A stretch of 64,000 nucleotides of DNA from positions 1,302,001 to 1,366,000 of the forward strand of contig WGMG01000006.1 of NCBI GenBank assembly GCA_016125185.1, read 5' to 3'. Of the stretch, positions 26,684-34,877 are shown one piece after another; within the stretch, counting starts at the first letter, position 1; every line of letters begins with the position of its first letter. The translations under genes and the position numbers were made by a program. The notes under the pieces are model-generated. The model saw only the letters and a program-made list of their open reading frames with translations. It was not told the DNA's origin and did no database searches. Source of the stretch: Armatimonadota bacterium. Lineage in GTDB: Bacteria; Armatimonadota; Fimbriimonadia; Fimbriimonadales; Fimbriimonadaceae.

Positions 26684-27970
26684 GTGAAAATCGGGGGACG
26701 AAATCTTAACCTACTCGCGCTTGGAATTCTTTTCGCAGGCGCTCTCGTCGGATGTAATGGCGGTGGCGGCACCGATAGCAACAGTTCAGGTGCTAGCGGA
26801 GGCAACACGGCCAGCAACGACAGCGGCGCGGGTGCACGAAAGATGCCCACCGCTGAAGGCTTCAAGGTCGAGGGTGATACCATCGACATCGGCGTTGCCG
26901 CGAGCATTTCGGGCGACAGCAAGCCGTGGGGCGATGACGAGCTAGCCGGATGCCAGCTCGCCGCCGACGAGGCCAATGCGGCTGGTGGAATCAACGGCAA
27001 GAAGATCAAGCTGGTTGTCGAAGACACCGCTTCCAAGCCCGACCAGGCCAAGCTGGCCGCTGAAAAGCTTCTTGGACAAAAGGTCGTCGGCATCGTCGGT
27101 GAAGTCTCGAGCGGTAACACGATTCAGATCGCCAAGTCGGCCTTCGACAAAGGCGTTCCCGTCGTCGCCGTCGGCGCGACCCGAACCGACCTCACCAACG
27201 AAGGCGCTCACGTCTTCCGCGTTTGCTACACCGACGCCTTCCAAGGCCCGGTCATGGCCACGTTCGCTTTCGATAAGCTCAAGCTGAAGAAGGTTGCCAT
27301 CATCACCGACAACTTCCTTCCCTACTCGCAGGGCCTCAGCGCCAGCTTCAAGGACAAGTTCCTTGCTCTCGGCGGCGAAGTCGTTGACGAAGAAACCTAC
27401 GAATCGGGCGGCAAGCAGGTCCCCGACTTCCAAGCGGTTCTCACCAACATTGCCAAGGCCAATCCCGACGGAATCTTTATGAGCGGCTACTTCCCCGAAG
27501 TCGGCCCGCTTGCCAAGCAGGCCCGCGCCGCTGGCATCAAGGCGACCTTTATGGGTGGCGACGGCTGGGATAGCGACACGATCCTTACCGGTGGCGGCGA
27601 CGCAATCATCGGCGGATACTTCTGCAACCACTACAACAACTTGGACCAGGCGCCCGAAGTTCAGGACTTCCTGAAGAAGTGGCGCGCCAAGCACGGCGGC
27701 AGCGATCCCTCGACCACGATGGGCGCCCTCGGTTACGACGCGATGGCCCTGACGATCGACGCTCTGAAGCGGGCTAAGAGCCTTGACTCGCGATCCTTGA
27801 TTGATGCGCTTGAGAACACCGAGAACTTCAAGGGCGTGTCCGGCACCATCACCCTCAAGGGTATGAACGGCAACCCGCCAAAGAAGGCGATCGTCGTGCA
27901 AGTCACCGCGAAGAACGGCTCGAACTGGCAGAAGTACGCCGTCAGCTACACTCCCGATCAAATCAAATAG
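26684..27970 (+). CDS. Branched-chain amino acid ABC transporter substrate-binding protein (lipoprotein)
   Basis: 428-residue periplasmic binding protein (Peripla_BP_6/LivJ type). GTG start with AAGGTG 5 bases upstream. Lipobox LVGCN with Cys24, then a Gly/Ser/Asn-rich linker to about residue 50. The binding fold follows: IDIGVAASISGDSKPWGDDELAGCQLAADEANAAGGINGK is the classic opening (ligand-contact Ser and the AxG region), and later GTITLKGMNGNPPKKAIVVQV. First gene of the four-gene transporter operon; its stop overlaps the livH start (TAGTG). The amino acid specificity is inferred from family only. Confidence 0.92.
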   Translation: MKIGGRNLNLLALGILFAGALVGCNGGGGTDSNSSGASGGNTASNDSGAGARKMPTAEGFKVEGDTIDIGVAASISGDSKPWGDDELAGCQLAADEANAAGGINGKKIKLVVEDTASKPDQAKLAAEKLLGQKVVGIVGEVSSGNTIQIAKSAFDKGVPVVAVGATRTDLTNEGAHVFRVCYTDAFQGPVMATFAFDKLKLKKVAIITDNFLPYSQGLSASFKDKFLALGGEVVDEETYESGGKQVPDFQAVLTNIAKANPDGIFMSGYFPEVGPLAKQARAAGIKATFMGGDGWDSDTILTGGGDAIIGGYFCNHYNNLDQAPEVQDFLKKWRAKHGGSDPSTTMGALGYDAMALTIDALKRAKSLDSRSLIDALENTENFKGVSGTITLKGMNGNPPKKAIVVQVTAKNGSNWQKYAVSYTPDQIK

Positions 27971-29142
27971 TGATTCATCTGGCTCACCTTCCATTGGCAG
28001 CGTTGGACTTTACAACGCTGCCACAACAGCTTGTGAATGGACTCTTTTTGGGGTCCATTTACGCGTTGATCGCCCTTGGGTACACGATGGTGTACGGCGT
28101 CCTCAAGCTCATCAACTTCGCCCATGGCGAAGTCTTCATGTTGGGCTCCTATGGTGCGTTGTTCACGTCGTGGATGCTCGGCTTTGGTCCTGGCGGTAAC
28201 GCCGCGCAAGGCTCGATCTTCACCCTCGCCCTCATGCTCCTCGGCGCCATGCTCATGAGCGGAACGGCAGGATTCATCATCGAGCGCTTTGCCTATCGAC
28301 CCATCCGAAATCACCCGCGAATCGCGTCGCTCATCACCGCTATCGGTCTCTCGCTTCTCCTCCAGTACGGCGGTCAGGCGTTCCTCCTCGATGGCAAAAA
28401 GCAGGCGATCACTTCGAAGGTCAGCCCTTACAACGATGACATCATCCTGAACCTGCGCAAGCCGAATACGGAAAAGCTCCATGAGGCTCAGGCGCTCCAG
28501 CCAGAAGTGGACGCCGCCAAAGCCGCATTCGATGCCCAGCTCCCCTTCGAAAAGAGTCAATTCGAATTGAGCCCCAAGGGCGACGCCCTCAGTACCGCTC
28601 TGGCCAACGTCAAGGAAAAGCAAAGCAATTTGATGACCGCCGCGAATGCCAGCGCCGTCTCGCTTCGCCTGCCCAAGGGCAAACTGATCATGTTGACCAC
28701 CACGATCATCCTTATGATCGCCCTGTGGTACCTGGTCATGAAGACCAAGATGGGCCGCGCCATGCGTGCCGTCTCCGTCGACTTCAATGCCTCATCGCTG
28801 ATGGGCATTAACCTTAACACGGTCATCACCTTCACGTTCATCCTCGGCTCGGTCCTGGCTGGCGCGGGCGCGATGATGTATTCCACTTTCCAATCCGCGC
28901 CCATCGACCCGTTCTCGGGCATGGCCCCAGGCGTCAAGGCGTTCGTCGCCGCGGTCTTGGGTGGCATCGGAAACATTCCTGGCGCGGTCCTCGGTGCCAT
29001 CATCATGGGCATCGCCGAGAACCTCGTCAGTTGGTCCGGCTACTCCAGCTATCGCGACGCCATCGCGTTCGTCATCCTCATCGGCGTACTGCTCTTTAGG
29101 CCCGGCGGGCTCCTCGGATCGAGCAAGGTGGAGAAGGTTTGA
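27970..29142 (+). CDS. livH: Branched-chain amino acid ABC transporter permease LivH, with inserted segment
   Basis: 390-residue inner-membrane permease. FLGSIYALIALGYTMVYGVLKLINFAHGEVFMLG and the later AVVLGGIGNIPGAVLGA-like end are typical of LivH. Family members are usually 290-310 residues; here a hydrophilic, helix-prone segment of 75-90 residues (about 145-232, rich in Lys, Glu, Ala, Gln) replaces a short loop between membrane helices, predicted on the outer face. GTG start overlaps the stop of the binding protein gene by one base; livM starts within its stop codon. The insert's role is unknown. Confidence 0.9.
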   Translation: MIHLAHLPLAALDFTTLPQQLVNGLFLGSIYALIALGYTMVYGVLKLINFAHGEVFMLGSYGALFTSWMLGFGPGGNAAQGSIFTLALMLLGAMLMSGTAGFIIERFAYRPIRNHPRIASLITAIGLSLLLQYGGQAFLLDGKKQAITSKVSPYNDDIILNLRKPNTEKLHEAQALQPEVDAAKAAFDAQLPFEKSQFELSPKGDALSTALANVKEKQSNLMTAANASAVSLRLPKGKLIMLTTTIILMIALWYLVMKTKMGRAMRAVSVDFNASSLMGINLNTVITFTFILGSVLAGAGAMMYSTFQSAPIDPFSGMAPGVKAFVAAVLGGIGNIPGAVLGAIIMGIAENLVSWSGYSSYRDAIAFVILIGVLLFRPGGLLGSSKVEKV

Positions 29143-30350
29143 AGAACTTCCAGTTCGGCAAGTGGATTGGCTTTCGCGTGGTGAGCTTCGGCGTCGCCGC
29201 GCTCCTCTGCTTCCTCCTCGACCGAATACTCCAGGGTGATAACCAGTCCTACACTCGGTTCTTGGTTTCCCTGGCGGGTATCTACGTCACGCTTGCCGTT
29301 AGTCTGAACCTCATCAACGGCATCACCGGCCAGTTCTCAATCGGTCACGCTGCCTTCTACCAAATCGGTGCCTACACCGGCGCGGTGTTAGCGGGCGGAA
29401 TGTTTGCCAAATTGGCCACCAGCCAGCCATTGCTCTGGCTCGTCCTCGCCGCCATCTTTGGGGCCATCACCGCCGGAATCTCTGGGTTCATCGTCGGCTT
29501 GCCGTCTCTTCGGCTTCGCGGCGACTACCTGGCCGTCGTTACGCTGGGCATTGGCGAGATCGTCAACATCATCGCCAAAAACCAAAAGGCGCTCGGAGAA
29601 GCCTATGGTCTGGCCGCTAACAAGATCGAGTCGGTCTTCCTGGTCAGCCTGCTCGCCGTCATCTGCATCGCCGTTTCGCGCAACCTTCTCAAGACGGCCC
29701 ACGGCCTGGCCTTCCTTGCCGTCCGCGAAGACGAAATCGCCTCGTCCGCGATGGGCGTCAATGTGACCAAGATCAAGGTCACGGCATTCGTTCTTGGGTC
29801 CGCCTTTGCCGGCGCCGCTGGTGCGCTCTACGCCCACACTAAGGGCTTCGTCAGCCCGCCCGACTTCTCGATGGACGTCTCGTTCCTCATCCTTACGATG
29901 GTCGTCCTCGGTGGAACCGGTTCGATCACCGGCTCCGTGCTCGCTGCCGTTGTGCTGTTCATCATTCCCGAGAAGATGCGCGACCTCAAGCCGGTCATGA
30001 TGGGCGCGCCGATCGGTGTCGCCATCGGCATCATCGTCGGCGTCGCGCTGCTCAAGAAGATTCAAGATAACTATCACGGTCCGGCCCTCAAGCGCTTCGG
30101 CATGAACGTGGGGTCGATAGCCATTGGCATTGTCATGGCAAAGCTCATGGCGACCCTTCTCGTCAAGATTCCCGCCCTTCAGCACATGATCAACGGTGCA
30201 TCGTTCCGAATGCCGGCTCTCGCCGTCACCCTCGTCGTTCTGATGCTCCTTCGCCCGCAAGGCGTCTTCGCCCACCATGAATTCAGTTGGAGTTGGGTTC
30301 AGAAACTATTGGGTCGAAAATCCGTCCCCGAGACTGAGGTGGCCGCGTGA
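29139..30350 (+). CDS. livM: Branched-chain amino acid ABC transporter permease LivM, extended C-terminus
   Basis: 403-residue permease. NLINGITGQFSIGHAAFYQIGAYTGA and GLPSLRLRGDYLAVVTLGIGEI are the LivM hallmark segments, and AVREDEIASSAMGVNVTKIKV is the coupling loop for the ATPase. Before the final helix (VLMLLRPQGVF) there is an extra stretch of about 95 residues (285-380) with additional hydrophobic segments not usual in LivM. The TTG start overlaps the livH stop codon (TTGA), with no better ATG nearby. The stop overlaps livG (GTGA). Confidence 0.9.
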   Translation: MKNFQFGKWIGFRVVSFGVAALLCFLLDRILQGDNQSYTRFLVSLAGIYVTLAVSLNLINGITGQFSIGHAAFYQIGAYTGAVLAGGMFAKLATSQPLLWLVLAAIFGAITAGISGFIVGLPSLRLRGDYLAVVTLGIGEIVNIIAKNQKALGEAYGLAANKIESVFLVSLLAVICIAVSRNLLKTAHGLAFLAVREDEIASSAMGVNVTKIKVTAFVLGSAFAGAAGALYAHTKGFVSPPDFSMDVSFLILTMVVLGGTGSITGSVLAAVVLFIIPEKMRDLKPVMMGAPIGVAIGIIVGVALLKKIQDNYHGPALKRFGMNVGSIAIGIVMAKLMATLLVKIPALQHMINGASFRMPALAVTLVVLMLLRPQGVFAHHEFSWSWVQKLLGRKSVPETEVAA

Positions 30351-31111
30351 GCCTTCTCACCCTCAACCAAGCTACGATCCGCTTTGGCGGACTGGTCGCC
30401 GTCAATCAGGTCTCGTTCGAACTCAATAAGGGCGACCTATTCGGCCTCATCGGTCCGAACGGCGCGGGTAAGACGACCTGTTTCAACCTGATCACCGGTG
30501 TCTACGCGCCGACCTCTGGCGTGATCACCTTCGATGGCCGCAACATCACCGGAACACCATCGAACAAGATTGCCCAACTCGGCATCTGTCGTACGTTCCA
30601 GAACATCCGCCTCTTCCAGTCGATGTCATCACTGGAAAATGTCGTCGTAGGCGGCTTTCTCCGCCATCGCACCGTCCTCGGATCGGCGCTCATGTATCTT
30701 CCCAGCGCAATTAAGGAAACCGAGCGGCTCAAGGAACAGGCAATGCAGCTCCTTGACCTCGTGGACCTCGCCGACGTGGCAAACACCCGAAGCCGAGACC
30801 TCCCGTACGGCAAACAACGTCGATTGGAGATCGCCCGCGCCCTCGCGACTCAGCCAAAACTCCTGCTCCTCGACGAGCCGGCCGCCGGCATGAACCCGCA
30901 GGAGAAGATGGAGCTTTTGCAAATGGTCAAAAAGGTCCGGGACGAGCTTGGAGTCACCGTCTTGCTCATCGAACACGACATGAAGTTCGTGATGAACCTT
31001 TGCGAGCGAATTGTGGTCCTCGACCACGGCGAGGAAATCGCGCAGGGTCCTCCATCCCAAATCCGAAATGACCCCAAAGTCATCGCCGCCTATCTGGGCG
31101 AAGCCGTCTAA
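30347..31111 (+). CDS. livG: Branched-chain amino acid ABC transporter ATP-binding protein LivG
   Basis: 254-residue ATPase. Walker [11 protein letters not shown]-loop [10 protein letters not shown] (typical of LivG), signature [16 protein letters not shown] (an SYGxQ variant, LPYGKQ), Walker [18 protein letters not shown]-loop [14 protein letters not shown] start overlaps the livM stop by four bases. It should pair with a LivF subunit, which is absent from this operon: after the stop come 118 non-coding bases and the SRAP gene. Confidence 0.94.
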   Translation: MSLLTLNQATIRFGGLVAVNQVSFELNKGDLFGLIGPNGAGKTTCFNLITGVYAPTSGVITFDGRNITGTPSNKIAQLGICRTFQNIRLFQSMSSLENVVVGGFLRHRTVLGSALMYLPSAIKETERLKEQAMQLLDLVDLADVANTRSRDLPYGKQRRLEIARALATQPKLLLLDEPAAGMNPQEKMELLQMVKKVRDELGVTVLLIEHDMKFVMNLCERIVVLDHGEEIAQGPPSQIRNDPKVIAAYLGEAV

Positions 31112-31185
31112 GCGGTCGCACTTTCTGGCCTATCATATCGGCATATTTCGATTTCCCTAACGATTGTCCTGGGCGGGTGGTAACA

Positions 31186-31196
31186 CCCCCCCCCCC
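31186..31196 (+). repeat. C11 homopolymer tract
   Basis: Eleven consecutive C bases in the 118-base gap between livG and the SRAP gene, 33 bases before the SRAP start and 19 bases before its TAACAT hexamer. Such tracts vary by slippage and here would change the distance to an upstream -35 region. It could also be a sequencing or assembly error spot. Confidence 0.8.
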
Positions 31197-31215
31197 TCAT
31201 TTCAAGTCGTCCTGC

Positions 31216-31221
31216 TAACAT
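31216..31221 (+). promoter_or_regulatory. Candidate -10 element (TAACAT) of the SRAP gene
   Basis: TAACAT ends 8 bases before the ATG at 31230. The C11 tract lies where the spacer or -35 region would be. Confidence 0.45.
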
Positions 31222-31229
31222 AGATCGGG

Positions 31230-31886
31230 ATGTGCCTTCGATACCAGTACGAGTACGACCAAATGGATCGGGACGCGATCGAAGTATCGGTGGCGGCCCA
31301 GGCTGCTTTTGGATCTTCGAGTGGAGACCAGTCAGATGCCTTCCCTGCCTCGATCACGCCGATCATCATCCTGGATAATGGCAAGCGAGTGGTGGTGCCT
31401 TCCTACTTCGGGATGACGCCGCCGTGGGCTAAAGACGAGACCTTCGGAAAGAAATACGCCTATAACGGACGCGGCGAGACGATCAACGAGCGGCCGACCT
31501 TTCAAGCTCCACTTCGGGCTGGCCGCCGGTGCTTGGTTCGGGTCGTTTCGTTCATGGAGAATCTAGGAAAGAACCGATGGCTAAAGGTGTCGTGCGTCAA
31601 TCCCGACTATCAGCTTTACATTGCGGGTCTCTACGAGGAGCCTAATCGGCATCGCACAACAATCTCCCATTGCTTAGTCACAACGACACCAAATGAGCTG
31701 ATTGAGCCATATAATGACCGAATGCCCGTTCTGCTCTCCGGGCCCGGTCAGGACAAATGGCTCGACCCGAAGACCTCCGTGTTCGATGCTTTAGAACTCC
31801 TTCGCCCATGTCCAGCCGAATGGCTCGCCATCGAAGAGTTCGAAGAGGTTCGCCGTGACCAGAAGTATCTTGACTTTGGAGAATGA
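31230..31886 (+). CDS. SOS response-associated peptidase (SRAP/YedK/HMCES family) with altered active site
   Basis: 218 residues. The chain opens Met-Cys, so Cys2 can become the N-terminal nucleophile that links to abasic sites in single-stranded DNA. The NGRGETINERPTF motif with Asn79, and Glu110 in FMENLG, correspond to the conserved Asn and Glu of E. coli YedK. The HDRMP motif reads NDRMP, so the catalytic His is Asn162. LVTTTPNELIEPYNDRMPV otherwise matches the family. It may form crosslinks but resolve them differently. TAACAT is 8 bases before the ATG. It converges with the fucosidase gene, 9 bases apart. Confidence 0.85.
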   Translation: MCLRYQYEYDQMDRDAIEVSVAAQAAFGSSSGDQSDAFPASITPIIILDNGKRVVVPSYFGMTPPWAKDETFGKKYAYNGRGETINERPTFQAPLRAGRRCLVRVVSFMENLGKNRWLKVSCVNPDYQLYIAGLYEEPNRHRTTISHCLVTTTPNELIEPYNDRMPVLLSGPGQDKWLDPKTSVFDALELLRPCPAEWLAIEEFEEVRRDQKYLDFGE

Positions 31887-31895
31887 CAAAGTTAA

Positions 31896-33827
31896 CTACT
31901 CTTGCCGCCGCAAGAACGTGTCGCATAGGTTGATGGGTTGCCACGACTCCGGCACCGCCGCCGAGAGCGTCACGTCGTACGTGCCCGCTGGAAGCGCCAC
32001 CGATTGCGGTGTAGCCGCCACAAAGTCCTCCCAGCTCCCATTTCCCACAATCTTGAACGTGAGCTTTTGAGCCTTATGGCTGGCCGCGTCCGTGATCGTG
32101 CACAACAGGTCCGTTCCGCTTCGCGCCGTACAAGCGGCAAAGCCAAACTCGTATGTTCCCTCCGAATCCACTTTCACTCGCCACGTCACCTTGTCGGCCG
32201 AAGAATCCCAGAACCCGAAGTTCCGCTTGCCTCCGCGCGACTCAACCCGCACGCCTCCTTCCACGTCCGCCTTGTCCGCCGATAAGTCGAAGTCGCCTTT
32301 GGCATCGGCCTTCAGGGCAACCGGTGACGGCTTGGGCACCAAGTCCGGACGGAAGGCATTTACATCGCTACAAGTGATCTTGAAGGCGTACGCCAGTCCA
32401 TTCCGCGCTTCCGCCGGAAGCTGAATATGAAGTCCTGTCGCATCGTGAGTGAACTTCAACTCCTTCTTATCCGCCAGCGAGACCACCTTCGTCACCCTGC
32501 CTTTCACGCCATCGAACCGCGCCAACGATTGAATGGTCACCTCATCCGTCTTCGGCGCACCAAGCGTCGTCGCGTAAAGCGTATTCTTCCCGTGCGTGGC
32601 AAAACGAATGTCCTCGGCCGAGAATGGGAAGTCTTCGCTGAAGTGTCCACCTCCCACCTTCGTCGGTCCCTCGCCAAAGGTTAACCAGGGCCGAGTGCCG
32701 TAGATCGACTCCCCGTTCGCCTTCAGCCAACCACCTACCGTGTGGAGAGTCTGTACTAGGTCGTCGTCCAGGCTGCCGTCCGGCCGCTGAACCACGTTCA
32801 ACAGCAGGTTTCCGTTCTTACTGACGACGTCGATGAGAGTGTGGAGAATCCAGTCTGCCTTGCGGAACGGCCAATGCTTGTTGTAGAACCAGTCGCCAAC
32901 CGATGTATCGGTCTGCCATTCGAAAGGGTAGATTTCCGACATCGAGCCCCGCTCGCGGTCGGTCACGCAAGTGCCCGCCACGAACTCGCCGGACGTCATG
33001 TCCTTGCACAGGTACACCGCTTGCTCCACGCCTTTCGTATCCAAATGCTGGTTGTAGTGGTTGGCCACCACCTGCCGACCAATTGCCCCAAAGGGCACGC
33101 CACCATCGGAGTACAGCAGGTCGGGCTTATAGGAGGAAATCAGATCGTTGATCCGCTCCGACCATTCGTGTTGCCAAGCCGGATTGGTCGAATACCAGGC
33201 GTTGTCGTCGGCCGCAGGCAGAGGATGATAAAGCTCCTGATAGGCCGGATTCGCTCCTTCGTACGGCACGCCCGCCTTTGGCCCCGTCTTATCCGAGCCC
33301 TTCGAGCCTCGCCACCAGGTGTAGCTCGCACCCAAGTGCTCCGAAACGCCGAACTTAAGACCGTACTTCTTGGCCGCCTTCTGCCACTCGCCCACGACGT
33401 CACGATGGGGGCCGTGCTGAACCGCATTCCAGGTGTGGTACTTCGAGTTCCAGAGGTCGAAATTGTCGTGGTGGACGCCCATGCTCACGAAGTACTTCGC
33501 GCCGGTGTCCTTGTACAGCTTCATCAAGGCGTCCGGGTTCCACTTCTCGCACTTCCACTGCTCGATGATCTCGCGGTAGCCATGCTCCGAGGGGTGCCCA
33601 TACTCCTTCAGGTGGTCTTCGTACTGCCGCTCACCCTGGATGAACATGTTGCGGGCGTACCAGTCGCCGTCCATCGGCACCGACTGCGGACCCCAGTGCG
33701 CCCAGATTCCGAACTTGGCATCCCGAAACCATTCCGGGCACCGATACTTCTTGAGAGAATCCCAATCAGACGTGAACTTCTGCGTTTGATGAACCATACT
33801 GAACCCGACAAGCCATGCCAGCGACAT
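31896..33827 (-). CDS. Alpha-L-fucosidase family protein (GH29)
   Basis: 643 residues. CPEWFRDAKFGIWAHWGP is the GH29 opening; HHDNFDLWNSKYHTWN and DLLYSDGG (nucleophile Asp in the latter) are the conserved active-site strands; SKNGNLLLNV closes the barrel. About 130 C-terminal residues form a beta-rich, carbohydrate-binding-like domain. GH29 enzymes release fucose from glycans by retention. The N-terminal hydrophobic stretch suggests export. TATACT lies 7 bases before the ATG. It is next to central metabolism genes, with no other sugar genes adjacent. Confidence 0.9.
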   Translation of the reverse strand: MSLAWLVGFSMVHQTQKFTSDWDSLKKYRCPEWFRDAKFGIWAHWGPQSVPMDGDWYARNMFIQGERQYEDHLKEYGHPSEHGYREIIEQWKCEKWNPDALMKLYKDTGAKYFVSMGVHHDNFDLWNSKYHTWNAVQHGPHRDVVGEWQKAAKKYGLKFGVSEHLGASYTWWRGSKGSDKTGPKAGVPYEGANPAYQELYHPLPAADDNAWYSTNPAWQHEWSERINDLISSYKPDLLYSDGGVPFGAIGRQVVANHYNQHLDTKGVEQAVYLCKDMTSGEFVAGTCVTDRERGSMSEIYPFEWQTDTSVGDWFYNKHWPFRKADWILHTLIDVVSKNGNLLLNVVQRPDGSLDDDLVQTLHTVGGWLKANGESIYGTRPWLTFGEGPTKVGGGHFSEDFPFSAEDIRFATHGKNTLYATTLGAPKTDEVTIQSLARFDGVKGRVTKVVSLADKKELKFTHDATGLHIQLPAEARNGLAYAFKITCSDVNAFRPDLVPKPSPVALKADAKGDFDLSADKADVEGGVRVESRGGKRNFGFWDSSADKVTWRVKVDSEGTYEFGFAACTARSGTDLLCTITDAASHKAQKLTFKIVGNGSWEDFVAATPQSVALPAGTYDVTLSAAVPESWQPINLCDTFLRRQE

Positions 33828-33834
33828 GCGGGTC

Positions 33835-33840
33835 AGTATA
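33835..33840 (-). promoter_or_regulatory. Candidate -10 element (TATACT) of the GH29 gene
   Basis: TATACT on the minus strand ends 7 bases before the ATG ending at 33827, with no Shine-Dalgarno site between. Confidence 0.5.
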
Positions 33841-33863
33841 TTCCGATTGGGATACGGTTATGC

Positions 33864-34877
33864 CTAGAACCGATAGATTCGAACTGCTTCGGCCACGATC
33901 TTGTCGATCGTCGGCAGAACGTGAAGTTCTAGCGGCTTCACCCACGGCACTGGCGTGTCCATTCGCGTGACTCGGCTGGGAGGCGCATCCAGGAGGTGGA
34001 ACGCCTTCTGGCTGATCCGCGCAATGAGTTCGCCCGCAAATCCACAGGTCATCGGCGCTTCGTTCACCACAATCACTCGGCTCGTCTTCGCGATCGAATT
34101 GAAGATCGTGTCTTCGTCGAGCGGGACCAGCGACCGAATATCGATCACCTCCGCCGAGATGCCAAGCTTCTCAAGCTCGACCGCCGCGTCCAAACAGTGG
34201 TACACGTTTTGGCCATAGGAGACCAGCGTCACGTCCTTCCCTTCTCGTCGGATCGCCGCTTTGCCAAGCGGAACAATGTAGTCCTCGGTAGGAAGCTCTT
34301 CCTCGATCTCGCGCTTTCGATAAAGCTCTTTGATCTCGTAGAAAATGACCGGGTTGCCGTCGCGCAGAGCCGCCTTCAGCATTCCCTTCGCGTCGTACGG
34401 CGTCGATGGGCACACAACCTTCAGGCCCGGGGCGTTGCAGAACCACGCCTCGTTCATCTGGCTGTGGTACAGCGCGCCGCCGCCATAAGCGCCGGCTGGG
34501 CCGCGCACCACGACCGGAATATGGACTTCGCCTGCCGTTCGGTAGTGGTAAGTCGCCATCATGTTGACGATCTGATCGAAACCGCACGAGATGAAGTCGA
34601 TGAACTGCATTTCGGCCATCACCGTCATGCCGTTCAACGCCATGCCAACCGCCGATCCAACAATCGCCGCTTCCGAAATCGGCATATCGACGACTCGATC
34701 TTCGCCGTATTTGGCCTGAAGACCTTCGGTCACGCCGAACGCACCGCCCAGGCGACCAATGTCCTCGCCTTGGCAAAGCATCATCTTATTTCGGGCCATT
34801 TCCTCATCCAGCGCCTCCTTGAGGGCGGTGAGGTAGTTCTTCTTCAAAGCTGCGGGAGCTTCGGTCGTCGCGCTCAT
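33864..34877 (-). CDS. 2-oxoacid dehydrogenase E1 component, beta subunit
   Basis: 337 residues from the ATG ending at 34877 (MSATTEAPAALKKN), supported by GGAGG 6 bases upstream; an upstream in-frame start adds nine residues. Motifs of PdhB/BkdA2: ALDEEMARNKMMLCQGEDIG, EAAIVGSAVGMALNG, and the C-terminal HHxx-type region. With the alpha subunit it forms the E1 heterotetramer that decarboxylates pyruvate or branched-chain 2-oxoacids using thiamine diphosphate. Its start overlaps the alpha stop (ATGA), so translation is coupled. No E2 or E3 gene is present nearby. Confidence 0.92.
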   Translation of the reverse strand: MSATTEAPAALKKNYLTALKEALDEEMARNKMMLCQGEDIGRLGGAFGVTEGLQAKYGEDRVVDMPISEAAIVGSAVGMALNGMTVMAEMQFIDFISCGFDQIVNMMATYHYRTAGEVHIPVVVRGPAGAYGGGALYHSQMNEAWFCNAPGLKVVCPSTPYDAKGMLKAALRDGNPVIFYEIKELYRKREIEEELPTEDYIVPLGKAAIRREGKDVTLVSYGQNVYHCLDAAVELEKLGISAEVIDIRSLVPLDEDTIFNSIAKTSRVIVVNEAPMTCGFAGELIARISQKAFHLLDAPPSRVTRMDTPVPWVKPLELHVLPTIDKIVAEAVRIYRF

